Assembly: GCF_024199925.1 (NCBI RefSeq)
Contig: NZ_JANADR010000001.1
Span: forward strand, 6,079,501 to 6,143,500
Source of the DNA: Bradyrhizobium sp. CCGUVB1N3
GTDB taxonomy: Bacteria > Pseudomonadota > Alphaproteobacteria > Rhizobiales > Xanthobacteraceae
Reading direction: 5' to 3'
DNA length: 64,000 bases
A program made the position numbers and the translations under genes. How positions within the stretch are numbered: position 1 is the first letter of the stretch; each line of letters opens with the position of its first letter. The notes under the pieces are model-generated. The model was not told where the DNA came from and ran no database searches. It saw nothing but the letters and a program-made list of their open reading frames with translations. Positions 38,567 to 47,729 of this stretch are shown one piece after another.

Positions 38567-39698
38567 CGGATCGATTGAGATGGCGGATTCCGAACCAATC
38601 CACGACAATCCGCGCAACACCCGCAACCTGCCCGCGGTGGTGCAGCCGGGCGAGATCGCGCGTCCGACCGCCGAAGGCTGGCTGATCCGCGCCATCCGCA
38701 CGCTGTTCGGCTGGAAGGCCGGATCGGTCCGCGACGACCTCCAGGTCGTGCTCGATGCCACGACGCCTGACGATGCCGGCTTTTCCGCCGTCGAGCGCAC
38801 CATGCTGCGCAACATCCTCAACCTGCATGAGCGCCGCATCGCCGACGTCATGGTGCATCGCGCCGACATCATCGCGGTGAAGCGCGACATCCCGCTCGGC
38901 GAGCTGATGGACCGCTTCGAGAGCGCAGGCCATTCCCGCTTCGTGGTCTACAACGAGACGCTCGACGATCCCGTCGGCATCGTGCACATCCGCGATCTCC
39001 TGACCTTCATGACGGCCAAGGCCCGCGTCTCGGAAGCCACCAAGACCAAACGCAAGAAGCCGCTGCCCGCCGGTCTCGATTTGCGCGCCGTCGACCTCGC
39101 GCTGCCGCTGCAGGACGCCCACATCATCCGCAAGCTGCTCTACGTGCCGCCCTCGATGCGGGCGATCGACCTGCTCGCGCAGATGCAGGCTTCGCGCATC
39201 CATCTCGCGCTCGTGGTCGACGAATATGGCGGCTCCGACGGGCTGGTCTCGCTCGAGGATATCGTCGAGCAGATCGTCGGCGAGATCGACGACGAGCATG
39301 ACAGCGACGAGCCGCCGTCGATCGTGCGCCAGCTCGACAATTCCTTCATCGCCGATGCGCGCGCGAGCCTCGACGACGTCCGCTCCGTGATCGGCGAGGA
39401 TTTCGTTACCGGCGAGGCGGGTGAAGAGGTCGAGACGCTCGGCGGCTATCTCGTCAGCTTCGTCGGCCGCCTGCCGGTGCGCGGCGAGGTGATCTCCGGC
39501 CCCGGCAATTACGAGGTCGAAGTGCTCGACGCCGATCCGCGCCGCGTCAAGCGCCTGCGCATTGCGGCTCGCAAGGAACGACCGGCACCGCGCACCCAGC
39601 GCGAAAGCCGCCGCCGCGAGGCGTCACCCGATCAAGGAACCCCGCCAACCGGCGACACGCCCAATCCGCCGCCCGGCGACGGAGCCGGCTCGCAGTGA
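38553..39698 (+). CDS. CorC/HlyC-type CBS-pair protein
   Basis: 381 aa from the ATG at 38553; the ATG at 38580 is an alternative that avoids overlap with ybeY. No membrane segment, so this is the soluble CorC form, not the transmembrane DUF21 type. It has a CBS pair (VMVHRADIIAVKRDIPLGELMDRFESAGHSRFVVY and the VPPSMRAIDLLAQMQASRIHLALVVDEYGGSDGLV region) and a C-terminal CorC_HlyC domain (YLVSFVGRLPVRGEVI). The last ~45 residues are a charged, Pro-rich tail. Implicated in Mg2+/Co2+ efflux in enterobacteria; in the ybeY-corC-lnt block its role may be broader. Confidence 0.92.
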   Translation: MQSADGSIEMADSEPIHDNPRNTRNLPAVVQPGEIARPTAEGWLIRAIRTLFGWKAGSVRDDLQVVLDATTPDDAGFSAVERTMLRNILNLHERRIADVMVHRADIIAVKRDIPLGELMDRFESAGHSRFVVYNETLDDPVGIVHIRDLLTFMTAKARVSEATKTKRKKPLPAGLDLRAVDLALPLQDAHIIRKLLYVPPSMRAIDLLAQMQASRIHLALVVDEYGGSDGLVSLEDIVEQIVGEIDDEHDSDEPPSIVRQLDNSFIADARASLDDVRSVIGEDFVTGEAGEEVETLGGYLVSFVGRLPVRGEVISGPGNYEVEVLDADPRRVKRLRIAARKERPAPRTQRESRRREASPDQGTPPTGDTPNPPPGDGAGSQ

Positions 39699-41308
39699 CC
39701 CCAGCGCAACGACTTCGGATGGTCGCGCTTGCCATCATCCTGACCTGGGGATGGAAGCGCGCGCTCATTGCCATGGCGGCCGGCGCGCTCTCGGTGCTGG
39801 CGCTGGCACCGTTCAATGCCTGGCCGGTGCTGTTCCTGACCTTCCCGGTGCTGGTCTGGCTGATCGACGGCGCCGGCGGCGGCCGGTTCGGCGGCGTTCC
39901 CGCCGCGGCGCTGACCGGCTACTGGTTCGGGCTCGGCTATTTCGTCCCCGGCCTCTACTGGATCGGCTACGCCTTCTTCGTCGATGCCCAGACCTTTGCC
40001 TGGCTGACGCCGTTCGCGGTGCTGGGCCTGCCGGCCTACCTCGCCATCTACACGGCGATCGGATTTGCGCTGGCGCGGCTGCTCTGGACCAAGGACGGCG
40101 GGCGCATTCTCGCGCTCGCGGCAAGTCTCACCGTGGCCGAGTGGTTGCGCGGCCATGCCCTGACCGGCTTTCCATGGAACGCCTTCGGCTATGCGCTGTC
40201 CGAGCCGCTGCCGCTGGCACAGACCGCGTCGCTGATCGGCCTGTGGGGCATGACGTTCCTGACGGTCGCGATCTTCGCCAGTCCCGCGGTGCTGATCGAC
40301 CGCACCGCGGATCGGAGAATGCCGTGGCGCGTGCCGGTCGCAGCGATCGCATTGCTGATCGTCATGGGCCTCTTCGGCGCGATCCGCCTGTCGCTGCATC
40401 CGACGACGATGGTGGCGGGCGCAAAGCTCCGCCTGATGCAGCCTAACCTCCAGCAGGACGCCAAATTCAACTACTCCGCCAAGGCGGAGGTGATGAAGAA
40501 ATATCTCGCCCTGTCGGACCGCGCCTCCGGACCTCAGTCGACCGGCGTACGCGATACCACCATCCTGATCTGGCCGGAATCAGCCTTTCCGTTCTTCCTG
40601 ACCCGCGAAGCCGACGCGATGGCGCAAATCGCGGACCTCCTGCCCAAGGGAACAGTGCTGATCACGGGGTCGGTTCGTGCGCCCGATCTGCCGCCCGGCA
40701 CGCGAATCACGCGTGCCTATAATTCGATCTATGTGATCGACCACGACGGCAGCGTGCTTTCAGTCTACGACAAGCTGCACCTGGTACCGTTCGGAGAATT
40801 TCTTCCCTATCAGGACCTGATGGAGAAGCTCGGCTTCGAGCAACTGACCCGGGTCCAGGGCGGCTTCATTCCCGGCACCGCGCGGCATGCGCTGCCGGTG
40901 CCGAGCGCGCCGACCGCGCTACCGCTCATCTGCTACGAGGCCATCTTTCCCGGTGACGTTGCCGGACGCGAAGAACGGCCGGGCTGGATCGTCAACCTGA
41001 CCAATGACGGCTGGTTCGGAATTTCCACCGGCCCCTACCAGCACATGGAGCAGGCGCGGATGCGCGCCATCGAGCTCGGATTGCCGCTGGTCCGCTCGGC
41101 AAATACAGGGGTTTCGGCGGTCGTCGATCCCGTGGGCCGGACCATCGCCAGCCTTGGCCTCGGCATCGAAGGCGTGCTGGATTCGGGCCTGCCCGCTGCG
41201 ATCCCGCCGACCGTGTATGCCAGGGTCGGCGACATTCCGGCCGCGATCCTCGTCGCGCTCGCCCTCATTCTTGCGGTGCGCAAGCGCGTTGCCAGACGGC
41301 TGCCCTGA
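39695..41308 (+). CDS. lnt: Apolipoprotein N-acyltransferase
   Basis: Adds the third acyl chain to the N-terminal Cys of lipoproteins at the inner membrane. 537 aa. About six hydrophobic segments in the first ~230 residues and one at the C-terminus surround a nitrilase-like domain. The catalytic Glu-Lys-Cys triad is seen in WPESAFPF, YDKLHLVPFGEFLP and ICYEAIFPG. GTG start overlaps the corC stop (GTGA), so the two are translationally coupled. Its presence fits a cell with triacylated lipoproteins. Confidence 0.96.
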   Translation: MTPAQRLRMVALAIILTWGWKRALIAMAAGALSVLALAPFNAWPVLFLTFPVLVWLIDGAGGGRFGGVPAAALTGYWFGLGYFVPGLYWIGYAFFVDAQTFAWLTPFAVLGLPAYLAIYTAIGFALARLLWTKDGGRILALAASLTVAEWLRGHALTGFPWNAFGYALSEPLPLAQTASLIGLWGMTFLTVAIFASPAVLIDRTADRRMPWRVPVAAIALLIVMGLFGAIRLSLHPTTMVAGAKLRLMQPNLQQDAKFNYSAKAEVMKKYLALSDRASGPQSTGVRDTTILIWPESAFPFFLTREADAMAQIADLLPKGTVLITGSVRAPDLPPGTRITRAYNSIYVIDHDGSVLSVYDKLHLVPFGEFLPYQDLMEKLGFEQLTRVQGGFIPGTARHALPVPSAPTALPLICYEAIFPGDVAGREERPGWIVNLTNDGWFGISTGPYQHMEQARMRAIELGLPLVRSANTGVSAVVDPVGRTIASLGLGIEGVLDSGLPAAIPPTVYARVGDIPAAILVALALILAVRKRVARRLP

Positions 41309-41334
41309 TCGCTGCCGGCGCTGCCGGTAAACTT

Positions 41335-41361
41335 TTGACAACCGTAATCCACCGGTTGACA
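41335..41361 (+). promoter_or_regulatory. Inverted repeat with two TTGACA sequences upstream of the XRE regulator
   Basis: CAACCG (41339-41344) and CGGTTG (41353-41358) form an inverted repeat with an 8-bp spacer. TTGACA occurs at 41335 and again at 41356, so the region could be a promoter with an overlapping operator. No strong -10 is seen at 16-18 bp from either. It lies 166 bp before the regulator start. The 41309-41526 gap holds no other feature. Confidence 0.4.
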
Positions 41362-41526
41362 GATCGGCGGCCCGCTCCGCATTCTGCCCTTGCTGCACCA
41401 AGACAGTGGGGCGTTGCTAAATTTCTCCGCAATGTTTCCCAAAAATCCCAAGAGAGGTTTTGGCGACGTTATCACCTGACGCATACTCCCCTGTTGCGCT
41501 AAAGGTGTCTGAGGAGGACAGAGGAG

Positions 41527-41940
41527 ATGTCGAAAGCGCCCAACCCTGTTGACAAATATGTCGGCAGCCGCGTGCGCATGCGCCGCATCATGTTGGGCAT
41601 GAGCCAGGAGAAGCTTGGCGAAGCGCTTGGCCTGACGTTCCAGCAGATCCAGAAATACGAGAAGGGCACCAACCGGGTCGGCGCGAGCCGCATTCAGCAG
41701 ATCGCGGAAATCCTCCAGGTACCGGTATCGTTCCTGTTCGAGGGCGGGCCGAGCGGCACGCCGGGCCCCGATGGGTTCAGCGAAGGCGCCTCGCCCTCCT
41801 ACGTCTCCGACTTTCTCGCCACGTCCGAAGGGCTGGCGCTGACGAAAGCCTTCACCCGGATCACCGATTCCAAGCTGCGCCGCTCGATCGTCGATCTCGT
41901 CGAGCAGATCGCCGCCCGCGAAGGTCCCGACAAGCGCTGA
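41527..41940 (+). CDS. XRE-family transcriptional regulator (PraR/PhrR-like)
   Basis: 137 aa. N-terminal helix-turn-helix typical of Cro/C1: RVRMRRIMLGMSQEKLGEALGLTFQQIQKYEKGTNRVGASRIQQIAEIL across residues ~16-65. The rest is a short helical tail. Strong ribosome-binding site (AGGAGG and GAGGAG upstream). The sequence and the position after lnt match the conserved alphaproteobacterial regulator known as PraR or PhrR in rhizobia, which controls symbiotic, surface or stress functions in those species. Binding sites in this genome are unknown. Confidence 0.9.
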   Translation: MSKAPNPVDKYVGSRVRMRRIMLGMSQEKLGEALGLTFQQIQKYEKGTNRVGASRIQQIAEILQVPVSFLFEGGPSGTPGPDGFSEGASPSYVSDFLATSEGLALTKAFTRITDSKLRRSIVDLVEQIAAREGPDKR

Positions 41941-42059
41941 CGCGCCCTGCATTGGGGCCATGAGGCTGCGCCAAATCCGGCCTTTGTCACGATGTTTGGT
42001 CCGCGTATAAGGCGCGCGACCCTCCATGACATTCCTCACCCCGAGGCACAGGCGACGAC

Positions 42060-43187
42060 ATGTCCAGCTCAAATCCGTTCGACACTGCGAGCATCCTTGA
42101 GGGCATCCGCCACTGGGTGGAGATCGAGACGCCGACGGAAGCGCCTGAGCAGGTCAACAAGCTGATGTCTGTCGTCACCGAGCAGCATCGCGACCTGCCC
42201 GTCACGACCGAACGCGTCGCGGGCATCAATGGCTGCGGTGATCATCTCGTGGTGCGCTCGGCATGGGGACAGGACAAACCCGGCATCCTCGTGCTCAGCC
42301 ATCTCGACACCGTACACCCCATGGGCTTCATCGAGCGCCTGCCCTTCAAGGTCGAGGGCGACAGTGCCTTCGGCCCCGGCATCTACGACATGAAGGGCGG
42401 CGCCTATATCGCCCATCACGCCTTCCGCAACCTCTGCGCCACGTCCGACCGCTCGCCGCTCGGCATCACCCACATGTTCACCTCGGACGAGGAGATCGGC
42501 AGTCCGACCTCGCGCGCGCTGATCGAAGCGGAAGGACGCAAGGCCAAATATGTTCTGGTGACGGAGCCCGCGCGCGACGGCGGCAAGATCGTCACCGGGC
42601 GCAAGGGTGTCGGGCGTTTCGAAGTGTTCATCAAGGGCGTGCCCGCGCATGCGGGCTCGCGGCCCGAGGATGGCCGCAGCGCCATCCGCGAGCTCGCCAA
42701 CATCATCCACGCACTTGAAGGAATGAACGATCTCGAGCGTGGCGTCACCGTCAATGTCGGCGTGGTGCGCGGTGGCACGCGGCCCAACGTCACGCCGGAA
42801 GAAGCCTATGCCGAGGTCGACCTGCGCGTGCTCAGCCATGCCGACGCCGAAGAATTCGTCGGAAAGATTCTTGGACTGACCTCGAAGACCGAAGGCGTCG
42901 CCGTCAGGGTCACCGGCGACCTCAACCGACCGCCCTACGAAAAGAGCAATTCCGGCGCGTCGCTCTATGAGCACGCGAAAACGCTGGCGGGCGAGCTCGG
43001 CTTCGATCTGATCGACACCCACACCGGCGGCGGCTCGGACGGCAATTTCACCGCGGCCCATACCGCAACGCTCGACGGACTTGGCGTCGACGGCAAGGGC
43101 GCGCACACCCATTATGAGCAGCTCTACGTCTCCTCGCTCGAGCCGCGCGCGCGGCTGCTCTATCGCCTGTACCAGACGCTGCGATGA
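42060..43187 (+). CDS. M20 family metallopeptidase (glutamate carboxypeptidase-like)
   Basis: 375 aa. Metal-binding residues of the family are visible: LSHLDTVHP (His-x-Asp), GPGIYDMKGG (bridging Asp), TSDEEIGS (catalytic Glu pair), and the late THTGGGSDGN followed by GKGAHTHYEQLY. There is a typical dimerisation (lid) segment in the middle (VFIKGVPAHAGSRPEDGRSA). No signal peptide, so the enzyme is cytoplasmic, unlike the secreted carboxypeptidase G2 it resembles. Physiological substrate unknown. It overlaps trmB by 4 bp (ATGA). Confidence 0.92.
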   Translation: MSSSNPFDTASILEGIRHWVEIETPTEAPEQVNKLMSVVTEQHRDLPVTTERVAGINGCGDHLVVRSAWGQDKPGILVLSHLDTVHPMGFIERLPFKVEGDSAFGPGIYDMKGGAYIAHHAFRNLCATSDRSPLGITHMFTSDEEIGSPTSRALIEAEGRKAKYVLVTEPARDGGKIVTGRKGVGRFEVFIKGVPAHAGSRPEDGRSAIRELANIIHALEGMNDLERGVTVNVGVVRGGTRPNVTPEEAYAEVDLRVLSHADAEEFVGKILGLTSKTEGVAVRVTGDLNRPPYEKSNSGASLYEHAKTLAGELGFDLIDTHTGGGSDGNFTAAHTATLDGLGVDGKGAHTHYEQLYVSSLEPRARLLYRLYQTLR

Positions 43188-43897
43188 GCGAGCGCAGATC
43201 GGATCCGGCTCGCGCTGACGACGGCGAGCGCGCGTTCTTCGGCCGCCGCAAGGGGCACAAGCTCCGCCAGCACCAGGCCGACCTCGTCGCGCATCTGCTG
43301 CCGCATCTTGCGCTCGACATCACGCAACAGGCGCCTGCGAATGCGTGCGCGATCTTCGATCCCGCCGCACAAGCGCTGCGGCTCGAGATCGGCTTCGGCG
43401 GCGGCGAGCATCTGGCGGCGGAGGCGCAAACCTTTCCGGCCACCGGCTTCATCGGCTGCGAGCCCTATGTCAACGGCATGGCCAAAATCCTCGCGCAGAT
43501 CGAGGCGCACAATATCGGCAATATCCGCCTGTTCGCAGGCGATGCGGCCGAGCTGCTCACCTGGTTGCCGAGCTCTTCGCTGTCGCGGATCGACCTGATT
43601 CATCCCGATCCCTGGCCGAAGCGGCGGCACTGGAAGCGGCGCTTCGTCCAGGACAAGACCATAGCCGCGATGGCGCGCGTGCTGAGAAGCGGCGGAGAAT
43701 TCCGCTTCGTCTGCGACATCGACGATTACTGCGCCTGGACGCTGTCGCATCTCGCCCGCGCGCCGGATTTCGTCTGGCTCGCCGAGCGCGCCGACGATTT
43801 TCGGCAGCCCTGGGAGGGCTACACCATGACGCGCTACGGCAGAAAGGCCGAGCGCGAGGGCCGCAGGGCGGCGTATTTGCGATTCCGGAGAGTCTGA
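43184..43897 (+). CDS. trmB: tRNA (guanine-N7-)-methyltransferase
   Basis: Methylates G46 of tRNAs using SAM. 237 aa. SAM-binding motif LEIGFGGGEHLAAEA, then IGCEPYVNGMAKIL and the TrmB-specific active-site segment LIHPDPWPKRRHWKRRFVQ. A short basic N-terminus with FFGRRKGHKLR also fits. The start overlaps the M20 peptidase stop codon. The following gene is convergent, with only 3 bp between stop codons. Confidence 0.96.
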   Translation: MSERRSDPARADDGERAFFGRRKGHKLRQHQADLVAHLLPHLALDITQQAPANACAIFDPAAQALRLEIGFGGGEHLAAEAQTFPATGFIGCEPYVNGMAKILAQIEAHNIGNIRLFAGDAAELLTWLPSSSLSRIDLIHPDPWPKRRHWKRRFVQDKTIAAMARVLRSGGEFRFVCDIDDYCAWTLSHLARAPDFVWLAERADDFRQPWEGYTMTRYGRKAEREGRRAAYLRFRRV

Positions 43898-43900
43898 GCC

Positions 43901-44983
43901 TCAGATCGTCTGACGGCTGCGCCAGAAATTCACGACGCGATCGGCGGTCGACGGCATCAGCTTGGTGAAGTTCATTCGCGCCACCTCGATGTCGGCATCT
44001 GCGGGCGCGCGCTGCGGGCCGTACCACAACAGGATCAGGGCGCGCACGGTCGGCCAGCCGAGATTCAAGACCCGGCCCAGGACCAGGATCGGGTCGTAGC
44101 GGTCGCCCGCGATCAGACGGTCGAGGACGGAGAGCCTGACGCCGGACATCGCGGACAGCGCAGCGATGGATTCCTCATATTTGTGGGCCTTGGCGAAGCC
44201 GAGCAGCGCGCTTTCGCCGAGATGGCCTTCGCGATTGAGACCGAGCACGGTGCGCTGCGCTGCCGAGAAGTCGCGCCGCGGACCTTGCGGCAGCGAGGCC
44301 TCTTCGATCTCGTTCATCGCCCGCCTGATCTCCATCTGGCGCGCAGGCTTGACCACGCTCGACAGACGACGGCGGATGACATCGAGCGTTCCGCCCAGAA
44401 GCTCCTTGAGCTGGTCGCCGGAGAGATCGTCGCGCTGGCCGATCTTGAGCGTCAGCACACCGTCCTGCGCCGCGCGCTTGATCAGCTCCGAATAGCCTCC
44501 TGCCGAGAACATCGCACCGGCGTTGCCGGCAGCACGCCGCACCACGTCGCGATCGCCGCGCTCGACCAGCACATCGGTGATCTCTGCGGACAGGACGGGC
44601 CGCTCGGTCATGGCGAGAAGGTGGCCCTGACCTTTCAGGCGCGCGATCTCGATCAGCGCGGCCTCGTCGAGCATCGGCGAGCGGCGCAGCACGGGGCCCG
44701 CCACCTGAATTTCGTTTTCGCGCGCGAGCTGACCGACGAGATGGCGCGGCGCGTTCCCCACGCGCGAAAACCGTTCGGCGAGATCGATGCGCGCCGTCAG
44801 ATCGGCATGCGGAACGAGGTCGATCAGGAGATTGTCGAAGAGATCGACGAGATCAGGCCTGAGCTTGGCGGCGTCCTGGAAGAACAGTGCGGCGATGGCG
44901 CGCGCAATGTCGCTGCGACGCCTGGGGTCGCCGCGCCTGACGATCTCGTCCAGTCCGGGAATGAGCGACGTGGCAACGGTCAT
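43901..44983 (-). CDS. DUF2336 domain protein
   Basis: About 360 aa from the ATG at 44983; an in-frame GTG at 45007 is the alternative. Largely helical and charged. The family pattern is visible: a long N-terminal HEAT-like helical stretch (RSDIARAIAALFFQDAAKLRPDLVDLFDNLLIDL...), the RRSPMLDEAALIEIA segment, and VRRAAGNAGAMFSAGGYSELIKRA. DUF2336 proteins are abundant in Rhizobiales; their function is unknown. Its 5' end faces rimP, whose promoter lies in the shared 341-bp region. Confidence 0.88.
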   Translation of the reverse strand: MTVATSLIPGLDEIVRRGDPRRRSDIARAIAALFFQDAAKLRPDLVDLFDNLLIDLVPHADLTARIDLAERFSRVGNAPRHLVGQLARENEIQVAGPVLRRSPMLDEAALIEIARLKGQGHLLAMTERPVLSAEITDVLVERGDRDVVRRAAGNAGAMFSAGGYSELIKRAAQDGVLTLKIGQRDDLSGDQLKELLGGTLDVIRRRLSSVVKPARQMEIRRAMNEIEEASLPQGPRRDFSAAQRTVLGLNREGHLGESALLGFAKAHKYEESIAALSAMSGVRLSVLDRLIAGDRYDPILVLGRVLNLGWPTVRALILLWYGPQRAPADADIEVARMNFTKLMPSTADRVVNFWRSRQTI

Positions 44984-45124
44984 GAAACGCAAACTCGCAT
45001 TGGGCACGCCGGGAGTACACGAGAAGCCTTAAAATGCACCGCCAGCAGGCAATTTAGGCCATCCTTGGTGAAGGAACGGTTAGGCCGGGGACCGCATAAA
45101 AAGGCGCTCCTGGGGTGGCCGGGC

Positions 45125-45153
45125 CTTGTCGAGAGGGGCAAAAAGCGCTATAT
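45125..45153 (+). promoter_or_regulatory. Promoter of the rimP-nusA-infB operon
   Basis: A -35 element CTTGTC (45125-45130) and -10 element CTATAT (45148-45153) are 17 bp apart, close to the alphaproteobacterial housekeeping consensus (CTTGAC, CTATAT). Transcription would start near 45160 and pass through the terminator-like hairpin at 45190-45219 before reaching rimP. Confidence 0.65.
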
Positions 45154-45189
45154 CCCCGCCAACTTATCTTCTCATACGATCGGTATTGA

Positions 45190-45219
45190 GAGTGGGCCCG
45201 GAAGGACCCGCTCTTTTTT
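45190..45219 (+). terminator. Intrinsic terminator/attenuator in the rimP leader
   Basis: GAGTGGG (45190-45196) pairs with CCCGCTC (45207-45213, one G-U pair) across a 10-nt loop, immediately followed by six T. It lies about 105 bp upstream of rimP and downstream of the predicted start site, so it fits an attenuator. A rimP leader RNA with a terminator at its 3' end has been described for Alphaproteobacteria; I think this is a member (from memory). Confidence 0.75.
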
Positions 45220-45324
45220 ATTACCTGCATCGACGACGAGATCGGGCGACCACGTTGGTAAGGGTCGACCGACCCCACGAGTTCCCTAAGCAGCTTAAAG
45301 CAAGCGTTAACCACTAGAAGCGTC

Positions 45325-46092
45325 TTGACCCCTGATATGATCGAACCGAGCCCTGGTTCCACAGATACCGAGCTATTGGCCGAGCCGCGGCTCGTGGTCG
45401 AGCCGGGCGTGGCCGCGCGGGTCTCGGCGATCGCGGGCCCCGTGCTGCAAGGCATGGGCTATCGCCTGGTGCGAATCCGCATCTCCGGGGAAGCCGGCTG
45501 CACGGTCCAGGTCATGGCGGAGCGGCCGGACGGCTCGATGCAGATCGAGGATTGCGAGGCGATCTCGCGGGCGCTGTCGCCGGTGCTCGACGTCGCCGAT
45601 CCCATCGACCGCGCCTATCGGCTGGAGATTTCCTCGCCGGGTATCGACCGCCCGCTGGTGCGCCGCTCCGATTTCGAGCGCCATCTGGGGCATCTGCTGA
45701 AGATCGAGATGGCCGTCGCCCATGACGGTCGCAAGCGCTTCCGCGGCACCATTGCCGGCATCGAAGGCGACCGCGTTCGCATCACGCGCGACGAGGTCAA
45801 GGCGGGCGAGGATGCCGACCTTCTCCTGGTGATGGAGGATATCGGCGAGGCGCGGCTGGTTCTGACCGATGAGCTGATCGCGCAGTCCATGCGCCGGGGC
45901 AAGGCGCAGGAGCGCGAGATGCGCCGCAATCTCGGCCTGGAGCCGCCGCAACCGGCGCACGCCAAGATCAGCGAACAGACGACCAAGAACACCAAGCCGA
46001 AAAAGAAGCCGGCACCGAAGAACACCAAGCAACATCGCCTGGCCGCCGAACGTGCGCGGCGCGGCGAAATCGAGCCTGACGAAGGAGACTAG
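45325..46092 (+). CDS. rimP: Ribosome maturation factor RimP
   Basis: Assists assembly of the 30S subunit. 255 aa from a TTG at 45325; an ATG at 45337 is a possible alternative. Core domain: [43 protein letters not shown], and the conserved [12 protein letters not shown]. The final ~60 residues form an unusually long Lys/Pro-rich tail ([19 protein letters not shown]), longer than E. coli RimP (about 150 aa). First gene of the rimP-nusA-ylxR-infB operon, controlled by the promoter and attenuator just upstream. Confidence 0.94.
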   Translation: MTPDMIEPSPGSTDTELLAEPRLVVEPGVAARVSAIAGPVLQGMGYRLVRIRISGEAGCTVQVMAERPDGSMQIEDCEAISRALSPVLDVADPIDRAYRLEISSPGIDRPLVRRSDFERHLGHLLKIEMAVAHDGRKRFRGTIAGIEGDRVRITRDEVKAGEDADLLLVMEDIGEARLVLTDELIAQSMRRGKAQEREMRRNLGLEPPQPAHAKISEQTTKNTKPKKKPAPKNTKQHRLAAERARRGEIEPDEGD

Positions 46093-46094
46093 CC

Positions 46095-47705
46095 ATGGCA
46101 GTCAGCGCCAATCGACTTGAATTGCTGCAGATCGCCGACGCCGTTGCGCGCGAGAAATCGATCGACCGCGGCATCGTCATTGCCGCGATGGAGGACGCCA
46201 TCGCGAAGGCGGCGCGCGCCCGTTACGGCAGCGAGACCGACGTTCACGCCGAGATCGATCCCAAGAAGGGCGAGCTCCGGCTGTCGCGCCACATGCTGGT
46301 CGTCGACAAGGTCGAAAATCACTCCAACCAGATTTCACTGGTCGATGCGCAGCGCGCCAATCCCGGCGCCCAGGTCGGCGACACCATTGCCGACACGCTG
46401 CCGCCGCTGGAATATGGTCGCATCGCCGCGCAGTCGGCCAAGCAGGTCATCGTGCAGAAGGTGCGCGAGGCCGAGCGCGACCGGCAGTACCAGGAATTCA
46501 AGGACCGCATCGGCGACATCGTCAACGGCGTCGTCAAGCGCGTCGAATATGGCAGCGTGATCGTCGATCTCGGCCGTGGCGAAGCCATCATCCGCCGCGA
46601 CGAGATGCTGCCGCGCGAAGTGTTCCGCAATGGCGACCGCGTCCGCGCCTATATCTTCGACGTGCGCCGTGAGACCCGCGGCCCGCAGATCTTCCTGTCC
46701 CGCACCCATCCGCAGTTCATGGCGAAGCTGTTCGCGCAGGAAGTGCCGGAAATCTATGACGGCATCGTCGAGATCAAGGCGGTGGCCCGCGATCCCGGCT
46801 CGCGCGCGAAAATCGGCGTGATTTCCCGCGATTCCTCGGTCGATCCGGTCGGCGCCTGCGTCGGTATGCGCGGCTCGCGCGTGCAGGCCGTGGTGAACGA
46901 ATTGCAGGGCGAGAAGATCGACATCATCCCCTGGTCGCCGGATATCGCGACCTTCGTGGTCAACGCGCTGGCGCCGGCCGAAGTGTCCAAGGTGGTCATC
47001 GACGAGGACCGCGAGCGCATCGAGGTCGTCGTTCCCGACCAAAACAACCAGCTGTCGCTGGCGATCGGCCGTCGCGGCCAGAACGTCCGCCTCGCCTCGC
47101 AGCTCACCGGCTGGGACATCGACATCCTGACCGAGCAGGAGGAATCCGAGCGCCGCCAGGCCGACTTCGAGAACTCCACCCGCGTCTTCATGGAATCGCT
47201 CAATGTCGACGAAGTGGTCGGTCAGTTGCTGGCGTCCGAAGGCTTCACCTCGGTCGAGGAACTGGCGATGGTCGACGTCAAGGAACTCGCGGGCATCGAA
47301 GGTTTCGACGAGGAGACCGCGCAGGAGCTGCAGAACCGCGCGCGCGAATATCTCGATCAGCAGGAAGCCGAACTCGAGGCCAAGCGCAAGGAACTCGGCG
47401 TCGAGGACGCCGTCAAGGATGTGCCCGGCGTCACCTCGAAGATGCTGGTGAAGTTCGGCGAGAACGACATCAAGACCGTCGACGACCTCGCCGGCTGCGC
47501 CACCGACGATCTGGTCGGCTGGACCGAACGCAAGGAGGGCGGCGAGCAGACCAAGCATACCGGCGCGCTCGATGGCATCGACATCTCCCGCGACGATGCG
47601 GAAGCGATGATCATGCAGGCGCGCGTCAAGGCCGGCTGGATCACCGAGGCCGACCTCGCCAAGCCCGCTGAGGACGCCGAGGCGTCCGAACAGCAGCCGG
47701 CTTAA
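46095..47705 (+). CDS. nusA: Transcription termination/antitermination factor NusA
   Basis: RNA polymerase-associated factor that modulates pausing, termination and antitermination. 536 aa, ATG preceded by GGAG. Order of domains: N-terminal polymerase-binding region (LELLQIADAVAREKSIDRGIV), S1 (VNGVVKRVEYGSVIVDLG), two KH domains (IGVISRDSSVDPVGACVGMRGSRV, LSLAIGRRGQNVRLASQLTGW), and two C-terminal helix-hairpin-helix (AR-type) repeats around LLASEGFTSVEELAMVD and KTVDDLAGCATDD. Two bp after rimP; YlxR follows after 24 bp. Confidence 0.97.
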   Translation: MAVSANRLELLQIADAVAREKSIDRGIVIAAMEDAIAKAARARYGSETDVHAEIDPKKGELRLSRHMLVVDKVENHSNQISLVDAQRANPGAQVGDTIADTLPPLEYGRIAAQSAKQVIVQKVREAERDRQYQEFKDRIGDIVNGVVKRVEYGSVIVDLGRGEAIIRRDEMLPREVFRNGDRVRAYIFDVRRETRGPQIFLSRTHPQFMAKLFAQEVPEIYDGIVEIKAVARDPGSRAKIGVISRDSSVDPVGACVGMRGSRVQAVVNELQGEKIDIIPWSPDIATFVVNALAPAEVSKVVIDEDRERIEVVVPDQNNQLSLAIGRRGQNVRLASQLTGWDIDILTEQEESERRQADFENSTRVFMESLNVDEVVGQLLASEGFTSVEELAMVDVKELAGIEGFDEETAQELQNRAREYLDQQEAELEAKRKELGVEDAVKDVPGVTSKMLVKFGENDIKTVDDLAGCATDDLVGWTERKEGGEQTKHTGALDGIDISRDDAEAMIMQARVKAGWITEADLAKPAEDAEASEQQPA

Positions 47706-47729
47706 GGGCAATCAGGAGATGTCGCCCGG

